A stretch of 55,805 nt of DNA from Ignavibacteriales bacterium. Lineage in GTDB: Bacteria; Bacteroidota; Ignavibacteria; T3Sed10-11. This document shows, piece after piece, positions 37,494 through 44,430 of this stretch; position 1 is the first letter of the stretch, and each line of letters starts with the position of its first letter. The position numbers were made by a program, and so were the translations under genes. Location of the stretch: positions 1-55,805 of the forward strand of contig PWTU01000501.1 in assembly GCA_003562775.1 (NCBI GenBank), read 5' to 3'. The notes beneath the pieces are model-generated. The model made no database searches. It was given only the letters and a program-made list of their open reading frames with translations, and was not told the origin of the DNA.

Positions 37494-38411
37494 GTGAAAG
37501 CGAATGATTTTATATCCGCTCAGGATATTACTACAGACGAATTACATGCTTTATTTGAATTGGCAAAAGATATGAAGGCGGACAGAAAAAAATACCTCCG
37601 TTCGTGTGAAGGTATGTCGCTGGCGATGATATTCGAAAAGCCGTCGCTGCGGACGCGCGTTACGTTCGATGTCGGTATACAACAACTCGGCGGTAACGGC
37701 CTTTTTCTCGGTCCGAGCGACATTAATCTCGGTAAACGTGAATCGGTGTTCGATGTTGCGAAAAACCTCGAGCGAATGGTCGATATTATTATGATCCGTA
37801 CTTTTGCCCACTCCATCTGTACCGATATGGCCGACTATGCGAAGATACCGATCATTAACGGTCTTACCGATCACGAGCATCCGTGTCAGGCGCTTGCCGA
37901 CTATTTTACTATGTGGGAAATAAAAGGCGAATTAAAGGGTAAAAAGCTCGCGTATGTAGGCGATGGTAATAACGTAGCGCATTCACTGCTGCTGATGGGC
38001 GCACGCCTCGGTGTTAGTGTATCAGTTGGTACGCCGGAAGGATATGAACCCGATCCGGCCGTTGTTGAAAAAGCAAAGAAAGACGCACAGGCATTTGGGG
38101 CCGTGATCGAAGTAACGAACAACGCCGCCGTTGCAGTATCCGGCGCCGATGCGGTATATACCGATGTGTGGGCAAGTATGGGACAGGAATCGGAAGCTGA
38201 AGAACGAAAAATGATATTCACGCCATATCAGGTCAACAGTGCTTTGATGGCAAAAGCAAACGACGATGCTATCTTTTTGCATTGTCTACCTGCACACCGC
38301 GGCGAAGAGGTTACCGACGAGGTGATCGATTCGAAACAATCGGTGGTATTTCAAGAAGCCGAAAACCGGCTTCACGTACAAAAAGCATTAATGCACGAGC
38401 TGTTGCGATGA
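37494..38411 (+). CDS. argF: Ornithine carbamoyltransferase
   Basis: 305 residues starting at GTG: the ATG at 37491 is directly followed by TGA, and AAGGAGA is correctly spaced for the GTG. Carbamoyl-phosphate loop SLRTR (51-55), DHEHPCQALAD around His129, DGNNVAHS, and the ornithine-specific DVWASMGQE plus FLHCLPAHRGEEV. The reaction is reversible between ornithine plus carbamoyl phosphate and citrulline. The kinase gene overlaps its stop codon (ATGA). Next to carbamate kinase it may run catabolically, as in the arginine deiminase pathway, but no arcA is seen here. Confidence 0.95.
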   Translation: MKANDFISAQDITTDELHALFELAKDMKADRKKYLRSCEGMSLAMIFEKPSLRTRVTFDVGIQQLGGNGLFLGPSDINLGKRESVFDVAKNLERMVDIIMIRTFAHSICTDMADYAKIPIINGLTDHEHPCQALADYFTMWEIKGELKGKKLAYVGDGNNVAHSLLLMGARLGVSVSVGTPEGYEPDPAVVEKAKKDAQAFGAVIEVTNNAAVAVSGADAVYTDVWASMGQESEAEERKMIFTPYQVNSALMAKANDDAIFLHCLPAHRGEEVTDEVIDSKQSVVFQEAENRLHVQKALMHELLR

Positions 38412-39358
38412 GTGAACGACCAAAGTTAGCGTTGATCGCGATCGGCGGCAATTCCATCATTAAATCCGGACAACGAGGTACGATTAAGGAACAGTTCGAC
38501 AATATCGAAGAAACTTGCCGCTCGATTGTACAACTTGTTTTGCGGGGATACAGAATCATCGTGACCCATGGAAATGGTCCGCAAGTCGGAGCGCAACTAT
38601 TGCGCTCCGAACTTGCATCACATCAGGTATATACACACTCACTTGATGTATGCGTGGCCGATACACAGGGTTCGATGGGATATATGATTCAGAATTCTCT
38701 GCAACGCGCGCTTGATGACAATAACCGCAATGATGAAGTAGGCAGCGTAGTAACACAAGTTGTTGTAGATGAAAACGATCCTGCTTTTAAAAATCCGACC
38801 AAACCGGTGGGACCGTTTTATACCGAAGAAGAAGCGAAGGAAAAAGAGAACAAACTCGGCTGGGCAATAGTTGAAGATGCCGCCCGTGGATACAGACGTG
38901 TCGTTCCGTCTCCAATACCGCTCGAAATTGTCGAAGACAGGCTAATCAAAGCAGCGGTTGAAGACGGTATCATCGTGATTGCAGTCGGAGGCGGCGGTGT
39001 ACCGGTTGTGCGGCGAAATGATCGCCTGTACGGAGTTGAGGCGGTTATCGATAAAGATCGTGCATCGTCTATCCTTGCGCAATCGTTGAAAGCCGACCTG
39101 TTCATCATTTCCACCGATGCGGAAAAAGTATATTTAAATTTTAAAAAGCCGGATCAGACAGAACTCGACCGCGTGACTATCGAAGAGGCGAAGCAGTATA
39201 TGGCGACTGGACATTTTCCACCGGGAAACATGGGGCCGAAAGTTGAAGCGGTTATTAATTACCTCGAAGCCGGAGGAGAACACGCAATAATTACTTCACC
39301 GGAGAATCTCGGGACTGCGGTTGACGGTAAAACCGGCACTCATTTTTTAAGAAAATAA
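38408..39358 (+). CDS. arcC: Carbamate kinase
   Basis: 316 residues from the ATG at 38408, which overlaps the argF stop; an in-frame upstream start at 38282 lies inside argF. Amino-acid-kinase fold with LALIAIGGNSIIKSGQRGT, VTHGNGPQVG, RRVVPSPIPLEI, VGGGGVPVV, ISTDAEKVYLNF and FPPGNMGPKVEA. It interconverts carbamoyl phosphate plus ADP and carbamate plus ATP. In this cluster it could supply ATP from citrulline breakdown or load carbamoyl phosphate for the two adjacent carbamoyltransferases. Confidence 0.95.
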   Translation: MSERPKLALIAIGGNSIIKSGQRGTIKEQFDNIEETCRSIVQLVLRGYRIIVTHGNGPQVGAQLLRSELASHQVYTHSLDVCVADTQGSMGYMIQNSLQRALDDNNRNDEVGSVVTQVVVDENDPAFKNPTKPVGPFYTEEEAKEKENKLGWAIVEDAARGYRRVVPSPIPLEIVEDRLIKAAVEDGIIVIAVGGGGVPVVRRNDRLYGVEAVIDKDRASSILAQSLKADLFIISTDAEKVYLNFKKPDQTELDRVTIEEAKQYMATGHFPPGNMGPKVEAVINYLEAGGEHAIITSPENLGTAVDGKTGTHFLRK

Positions 39359-39411
39359 TAATGAGTTACTTTTAATATTTTCAAATTGAATTTTTTATAG
39401 GTAAAAAACCG

Positions 39412-40332
39412 ATGAAATTAAAACATATTCTCGAGTCCCAACAGTTTACCAGACCTTTGCTTAACGAACTGTTTACGGTTGCCGATCAAATGGATCGGGT
39501 GTTCCTGCGCGGAGGAACACAGGATTATAATAACAAAATAATGGCGACATTGTTTTATGAACCATCGACACGCACACGATTTTCGTTTGAAGCTGCTATG
39601 CACCGTCTTGGCGGAAGGGTAATTTCTACGGAAAACGCACGGGATTTCTCATCCGGCGCCGCCGGCGAGAGTCTTGAAGATACAATCAATGTCCTGAACA
39701 ACTATACGGATGTCATTGTCTTACGGCACAATGAAATTGACGGATCGAAACGTGCGGCGGAGGTTTCACAGGTGCCGATTATTAATGCAGGCGACGGCAA
39801 GGGAGGACAGCACCCGACGCAGGCATTACTTGATCTCTATACAATTTACAAGGAGCGCGAATCTATCGAAGGTTTGAAGATAGCATTTGTCGGCGATCTT
39901 GCAAACGGCAGGACGGTACGGTCTCTCTCGTATTTACTCGGAAAGTTTGAACGTGTGAAGCTGTACTTCGTTGCACCGGAGGTTATTCAGATGAAAAATG
40001 ATATACTCGAATATCTCGATAAGCACGAGATATGGTACGATACCGTGGAAAACTTAACATCTGTTATTCCAGAAGTTGATGTTGTATATCAAACCCGTAT
40101 CGAGAAAGAGCGGCTCGGTGAGCAAGCCGGAGAATATGGAAAATTCGTAAAAGAATACTATATTGACAGGAATGTCTTGCAAAGTATGGCGAAACATGCT
40201 ATTATAATGCATCCGTTACCGCGGTTGAAGGAAATTTCACCCGAGGTGGACTCTGATCCGCGCGCTGCATATTTTAGACAGGCACGTAACGGGATACTGG
40301 TAAGAATGGCGTTGTTGTCGATGTTGTTTTGA
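39412..40332 (+). CDS. Aspartate carbamoyltransferase, second homologue
   Basis: 306 residues. PSTRT (51-55), SSGAAGESLEDTINVL, DGKGGQHPTQALLDLYTI, FVGDLANGRTVRSLSYLL, VVYQTRIEKER and MHPLPRLKEISPEVDSDPRAAYF are the motifs of catalytic ATCase chains, here of the E. coli/archaeal type. It differs clearly from the pyr-operon copy at 16637, which has HPGPINRDVE. It follows carbamate kinase after 53 bp on the same strand. No pyrI is adjacent. It could be the anabolic enzyme under separate control, or a relative with altered substrate; the conserved HPLPR loop favours aspartate. Confidence 0.88.
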   Translation: MKLKHILESQQFTRPLLNELFTVADQMDRVFLRGGTQDYNNKIMATLFYEPSTRTRFSFEAAMHRLGGRVISTENARDFSSGAAGESLEDTINVLNNYTDVIVLRHNEIDGSKRAAEVSQVPIINAGDGKGGQHPTQALLDLYTIYKERESIEGLKIAFVGDLANGRTVRSLSYLLGKFERVKLYFVAPEVIQMKNDILEYLDKHEIWYDTVENLTSVIPEVDVVYQTRIEKERLGEQAGEYGKFVKEYYIDRNVLQSMAKHAIIMHPLPRLKEISPEVDSDPRAAYFRQARNGILVRMALLSMLF

Positions 40333-40453
40333 TTACCGGAGAAAGATTGAATGGCGGCGTTACGAATAAAAGGTAAGAGCAACACCCATTCTATCGGTAG
40401 CTTAGATATAAGGATATCGTAAACAACACAATACAAATCGGAAATAGAAATGT

Positions 40454-40475
40454 AATGTACAGTTAATGTACAGTT
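40454..40475. promoter_or_regulatory. Tandem TGTACA repeat, candidate operator
   Basis: The 11-mer AATGTACAGTT occurs twice in immediate tandem (40454-40464, 40465-40475), so two TGTACA palindromes are spaced one helical turn apart, ending 12 bases before the acyl-CoA dehydrogenase start. ATGTACAGT occurs once more, inverted, at 42574-42582 upstream of the second FabI-like gene. Confidence 0.4.
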
Positions 40476-40487
40476 ATGGAGATTATT

Positions 40488-41645
40488 ATGTTAGATTATT
40501 GTTTAACAGAACATCATAGTATGATTAAAGATCTGGCGAGGACAGTCGCTGAAAATAAAATTAAGCCGTTTTCAAAACAATGGGATGAAAAGGGGGAATA
40601 TCCCACTTCGGCAATTGAAGCATTGGCGCAGTCCGATCTTTTTGCTATCTGGATTCCGGAAAAGTACAACGGATTAGGCGGCGGGGTTTATGATCTTTGT
40701 TTGGCGGTTGAAGAAATAGCCCGCATAGACGGCGGTGTGGCGACGGCATATGCTGCAACATTTTTAGGAATGGCGCCGATATTGATACATGGAACGGAGG
40801 AACAAAAAGAAAAGTATCTAACGCAGATCGCATCCGGTGAAGCACAAGCCGCATTCGGACTTACCGAACCTGCAGCGGGCTCAGATGCTTCGAAATTAAG
40901 AACAACCGCTGTCAAAGACGGAGATTATTATGTGCTGAACGGATTAAAGCATTTTATAACAAACGGCGGTGAAGCTGCGATTTATGCCGTTATTGCGCTT
41001 ACGGATAAAGCACGAGGAGCGAGAGGCATGTCCTGTTTTATTGTAGAGAAAGGTACACCGGGATTTTCTTTCGGTAAAAAAGAAGATAAACTTGGAATAA
41101 GATGTTCTACCACCAGTGAATTAATTTTTGAGGATTGCAGGGTACATAAAGATAATTTACTTGGCGGAAGAGAAGGTCTGGGATTTATTGCAACAATGAA
41201 AACGTTCGATTATACCCGCCCGGGTGTCGGAGCGCAGGCAGTAGGAATTGCTCAGGGCGCCATGGAGTTAGCGGTAAAATATGCACATACAAGAGAACAG
41301 TTCGGTCAGAAAATAACATCATTCCAGGGTATCCAATGGATGATTGCGGATATGGGCTCGAAAATTGAAGCAGCAAGGGCGTTGGTATATGCATCAGCGA
41401 AAGCTGCCGATGAAGGGAAGGGGAATGTAGGAGGGGCGTCTGCTGCGGCAAAATTAATCGCGTCCGACGTTGCAATGGAGGTTGCAACGAATGCACTGCA
41501 GCTATACGGCGGATACGGATATATGAAGGAGTATCCAATTGAGAAATTCTTGAGAGATGCAAAGATTACACAGATTTATGAAGGAACTAACCAGATACAA
41601 AAAAGTATAGTGGCTCATCAATTAATAAAGATGTTCACGAACTGA
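40488..41645 (+). CDS. Acyl-CoA dehydrogenase
   Basis: 385 residues from the ATG at 40488; the in-frame ATG at 40476 forms part of the TGGAG ribosome site. FAD flavoenzyme of fatty-acid beta-oxidation. The signatures are AAFGLTEPAAGSDASKLRT, GLKHFITNGGEA, FDYTRPGVGAQAVGIAQGAME, REQFGQKITSFQGIQWMIADM, LYGGYGYMKEYPIEKFLRDAKITQIYEGTNQIQ. The Glu in the IYEGT segment matches the catalytic base of the short/medium-chain group. Two enoyl-ACP-reductase-like genes follow, and a tandem TGTACA motif stands in front of the start. Confidence 0.93.
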   Translation: MLDYCLTEHHSMIKDLARTVAENKIKPFSKQWDEKGEYPTSAIEALAQSDLFAIWIPEKYNGLGGGVYDLCLAVEEIARIDGGVATAYAATFLGMAPILIHGTEEQKEKYLTQIASGEAQAAFGLTEPAAGSDASKLRTTAVKDGDYYVLNGLKHFITNGGEAAIYAVIALTDKARGARGMSCFIVEKGTPGFSFGKKEDKLGIRCSTTSELIFEDCRVHKDNLLGGREGLGFIATMKTFDYTRPGVGAQAVGIAQGAMELAVKYAHTREQFGQKITSFQGIQWMIADMGSKIEAARALVYASAKAADEGKGNVGGASAAAKLIASDVAMEVATNALQLYGGYGYMKEYPIEKFLRDAKITQIYEGTNQIQKSIVAHQLIKMFTN

Positions 41646-41742
41646 AATTTATAGTGCATAATTTCAGGCCTCAAATTGAATAGGACATTTAAGAATTCCA
41701 AGAATTAATAGCTGTTCATCTCTATGAATGGAGTGCAACTCT

Positions 41743-42504
41743 ATGTTATTACGTAACAAAGTGGGGGTTATATTAGGTGTGGCAAATGCTCATTCTATTG
41801 CGTGGGGATGTGCCCTGCATACACATAAGGAAGGAGCGGAGCTCATTCTCTCTTATTTGAATGATAAAATAAGGCCGAGAGTGGCGCCGTTGGCTGAATC
41901 GATTAGTGCCGATTTTATGGAACTTGATGTTACGGATGATGAATCATTTAAAGTTTTTTTTAAATTCATTAAAAAAAAGTACGGCAAAATTGACTTTCTT
42001 ATACATTCTATAGCATTCGCTAATAAAGAATACTTACGGGGTAAATATGTAAATACCTCCCGTGAAGGTTTTTCTTTGGCATTAAATATTTCTACCTTTT
42101 CACTGGTTGAGGCAGCGAAATATGCACCTGATATCATGAGTGACGGGGGATCGATTATCGCGATGACCTATATGGGATCTGAAAAAGTGGTGGGATCGTA
42201 TAATGTGATGGGAGTTGCAAAAGCAGCACTGGAAGCAAGCGTCAGATATTTAGCGAAAGATTTAGGTGAACATAATATCAGAGTGAATGCCATATCAGCC
42301 GGTCCTATAAACACATTGGCAGCAAGAGGCATCGGAGGATTTTCTAAAGTATTGGATATCGTAAAAGAAAAAGCTCCTCTTAAACGAAATATTTCAATTG
42401 ACGAAGTAGGGAAAACAGCATGTTTCTTAGCTTCGGATTATGCTTCGGGTATAACTGGCGAGGTTCTTCATGTCGATGCAGGGTTTAATATAATCGGCGT
42501 ATGA
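41743..42504 (+). CDS. fabI: Enoyl-[acyl-carrier-protein] reductase, FabI
   Basis: 253 residues from the ATG at 41743; the ATG at 41728 overlaps the TGGAG ribosome site. NADH-dependent last step of fatty-acid elongation. The FabI signature SYNVMGVAKAALEASVRYLA contains Tyr-x6-Lys, preceded by AMTYMGSEKVVG. The cofactor loop is GVANAHSIAWGCA and the substrate loop ISAGPINTLAARGI. Length and motifs are normal, so I regard this as the functional FabI. Confidence 0.95.
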   Translation: MLLRNKVGVILGVANAHSIAWGCALHTHKEGAELILSYLNDKIRPRVAPLAESISADFMELDVTDDESFKVFFKFIKKKYGKIDFLIHSIAFANKEYLRGKYVNTSREGFSLALNISTFSLVEAAKYAPDIMSDGGSIIAMTYMGSEKVVGSYNVMGVAKAALEASVRYLAKDLGEHNIRVNAISAGPINTLAARGIGGFSKVLDIVKEKAPLKRNISIDEVGKTACFLASDYASGITGEVLHVDAGFNIIGV

Positions 42505-42600
42505 CTATCCGAATTAATCTTACATGAACGTATTTGAGATACATGTTGTTTGTTCAAGGATATTTAATCAATTACTGTACATCAAAATAAGGAGGGTGAT

Positions 42601-43446
42601 TTGAGTAAAACCATTACATTCAATAAGGGAGATTGGGCGCTTATTTTAGGTGCTTCAAGCGGGTTTGGTGGGGCGACGGCAAAGGAATTGGCGAAGTGCG
42701 GGATGAATATAGTCGGAGTCCACTTTGACCGTGCGGCAACCATGCCGAAGGTTGAAGAAATTAAAAAAGAAATAACCGACGCGGGCATGAAAGCTCTGTT
42801 TTTTAATATTAATGCTTCCGATGAAAATAAGCGCAATGAGGTATTGAACGAAGTGAAAGCAGAATTTGAAAAGGACAGCGATTCGAACCTGAAGGTTCTT
42901 ATGCATTCGCTCGCCTTCGGGAGTTTGCGACCGCTGATATCGGATGATCCGAATGAGATGATTACGCAGCGTCAGATGGATGTAACAATAGATGTTATGG
43001 CAACATCGCTTATATACTGGGTGCAGGGTGTATTTACCCGTGGATTAATGAAAAATGGAGGACGGATCTATGCAATGACCAGTTCAGGCGGTCACTCTGT
43101 TTTGATGAATTACGGGGCTGTATCTGCGGCAAAAGCAGCACTTGAATCAATCATTCGTCAACTTGCTATGGAGCTTGGACCGTACGGTATTACGGCAAAT
43201 GCTATCCTTGCGGGGGTTACCGATACACCGGCGTTGCGTAAAATACCGGGGGCAATGAAAATGATTGAGGTTGCGAAGGCAACAAATCCTCAAATGAGAA
43301 CAACGACTCCCGAGGATATTGCCAAGGCAATAGCGCTTTTATCCCATGAGAATGCCTATTTCATATCCGGCAATGTCATCGGTGTAGACGGTGGAGAGGA
43401 TATTGTGAATTATATCGGTCAAAAGAACGTAAAAGAGCTTGAATGA
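42601..43446 (+). CDS. FabI-like short-chain dehydrogenase/reductase
   Basis: 281 residues starting at TTG, placed by AAGGAGGGTGA. It is an SDR with GASSGFGGATAKEL for nucleotide binding and NYGAVSAAKAALESI, a Tyr-x6-Lys spacing as in FabI rather than the usual YxxxK. LAGVTDTPALRKIPGAMKM and ISGNVIGVDGGEDIV follow. The N-terminal SKTITFNKGDWALILG and the insert AEFEKDSDSNLKVLMHSLAFGSL set it apart from the neighbouring FabI. It may be a second enoyl-thioester reductase with another chain-length preference. One ATGTACAGT motif (inverted) lies 19 bp upstream. Confidence 0.82.
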   Translation: MSKTITFNKGDWALILGASSGFGGATAKELAKCGMNIVGVHFDRAATMPKVEEIKKEITDAGMKALFFNINASDENKRNEVLNEVKAEFEKDSDSNLKVLMHSLAFGSLRPLISDDPNEMITQRQMDVTIDVMATSLIYWVQGVFTRGLMKNGGRIYAMTSSGGHSVLMNYGAVSAAKAALESIIRQLAMELGPYGITANAILAGVTDTPALRKIPGAMKMIEVAKATNPQMRTTTPEDIAKAIALLSHENAYFISGNVIGVDGGEDIVNYIGQKNVKELE

Positions 43447-43456
43447 GGGAGAAAAT

Positions 43457-43620
43457 CTGAAATCAGAAATTAGAAATCAGAAAAAAAGCAGTTTACTTGA
43501 AAAAAAAACGAATTGTTTGTATATTTAATATTCGGAATTCAGCAATGATGAAATCGTGGATTAATGGAAGAAGCAGAGTAGAATAATTTTCATATTTCCG
43601 ATCTCCTATTTCTGATTTCG
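43457..43620. repeat. Inverted-repeat element with GAAATCA micro-repeats, upstream of tRNA-Phe
   Basis: The left arm (about 43458-43483) is a 7-bp periodic run GAAATCA GAAATTA GAAATCA GAAA. The right arm (43595-43620) is its inverted counterpart, matching at 21 of 26 positions. About 110 bp lie between, including the promoter assigned to tRNA-Phe. The right arm ends 3 bp before the tRNA. No ORF is enclosed. Confidence 0.6.
43497..43525 (+). promoter_or_regulatory. Promoter of tRNA-Phe
   Basis: TTGAAA (43497-43502), 17 bases, TATATT (43520-43525), the same form as at 12612 and 44273. It would give a precursor leader of about 90 nt before the tRNA. Confidence 0.65.
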
Positions 43621-43623
43621 CAA

Positions 43624-43696
43624 GGACAGGTAGCTCAGTTGGTAGAGCAATGGACTGAAAATCCATGTGTCGGCGGTTCAATTCCGCCCCTGTCCA
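43624..43696 (+). tRNA. tRNA-Phe (anticodon GAA)
   Basis: A 73-base cloverleaf. Acceptor stem GGACAGG pairs with CCTGTCC (43689-43695), D-arm GCTC/GAGC, anticodon arm ATGGA-CTGAAAA-TCCAT with GAA at the anticodon, a 5-base variable loop and T-arm GGCGG-TTCAATT-CCGCC. The discriminator is A. CCA is not encoded, since the sequence continues CTGCAC. The 17 bases ending the gene (ATTCCGCCCCTGTCCAC) recur three more times downstream at 96-bp spacing. Confidence 0.97.
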
Positions 43697-43757
43697 CTGC
43701 ACTACACGTGTTATTACCGATACCATTTTAGTATGGCACAAATCCTTTATTTTCCAC

Positions 43758-43985
43758 GGCGGAATCACTGCAAGTCATTCCGCCCCTGTCCACTGTAGTG
43801 CACGTCTAAGTTACAGACAATCATAAATTTACCACAAATCGTTTATACTTCCCGGCGGAATCACTGGAAGTCATTCCGCCCCTGTCCACAGCAGTACACT
43901 TCTAATTTACGAACAATCACAAATTTACCACAAATCGTTTATACTTCCCGGCGGAATCACTGCAAGTAATTCCGCCCCTGTCCAC
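43758..43985 (+). repeat. 96-bp tandem repeats carrying the tRNA-Phe 3' end
   Basis: ATTCCGCCCCTGTCCAC starts at 43681 (inside the tRNA), 43777, 43873 and 43969: exactly 96 bp apart each time. Each downstream copy is preceded by GGCGGAAT and an 11-base loop (CACTGCAAGTC or close), so it forms a hairpin GGCGGAAT/ATTCCGCC. Spacers between copies are also related, best between copies 2 and 3 (CACAAATCGTTTATACTTCCC shared). A degenerate fifth unit (GTGGAATCACTGGAAGTAAT) lies at 44136-44155. The array follows the tRNA without a gene and occupies most of 43697-44160. Confidence 0.85.
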
Positions 43986-44050
43986 AGCAGTACACTCCTA
44001 TGTTGTGTGTTATTTTCAACCTATTATCAGAAATAAATTGAAAATAAAAC

Positions 44051-44130
44051 CACAAGTCACTAAGTCTCTAAGTTTTTGATTAATAATATTTTACAATCAG
44101 TGTTTTCTTTGAGTCTTTGAGTCTTGGTGG
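44051..44130. repeat. Inverted-repeat element with AAGWCWCW micro-repeats, inside the tRNA-derived array
   Basis: Left arm begins CCACAAGTCACTAAGTCTCT (44051-44073). The right arm (44107-44130), read inverted, begins CCACCAAGACTCAAAGACTC. Both are degenerate 8-bp repeats. A 33-bp AT-rich centre separates them. The element lies between the third tRNA-derived repeat and the degenerate copy at 44135, and its ends resemble those of the GxxExxY element at 53668. Confidence 0.6.
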
Positions 44131-44272
44131 TTAATGTGGAATCACTGGAAGTAATTCTGATTTGGTGGAATAAAATGTCCTCTTCATTAACATGGCCCGT
44201 CCATAGTTAGTAGTATCCTTTCCTTGAGCCAAAAGTGATATTGGTCAAAGCAAAATTTTTTCCCCTTACTTA

Positions 44273-44301
44273 TTGAAAGAATTAAATCGTAAGACTATAT
44301 T
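44273..44301 (+). promoter_or_regulatory. Promoter of the hybrid sensor kinase
   Basis: TTGAAA (44273-44278), 17 bases, TATATT (44296-44301). The leader of about 120 nt contains small hairpins (CCCG/CGGG at 44335-44350; GGTTGT/ACAACC). Nothing else is visible in 44160-44430. Confidence 0.65.
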
Positions 44302-44430
44302 GAAAAACCGCCTGATTTTGATGAATTTTTGAACTCCCGTATATCATCGGGTTGTGGGGATTGGTTTTATTTGAACAACCGGGATAATTTTATTGTTGAA
44401 AATGACAACTAATAATAGCAGGAAATTCAA

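Noticed and set aside
43758-43985. CRISPR array
   Set aside because: Period and hairpin could suggest one, but the spacers are mutually similar rather than unique, the repeats match the tRNA-Phe tail, and no cas gene is in the window.
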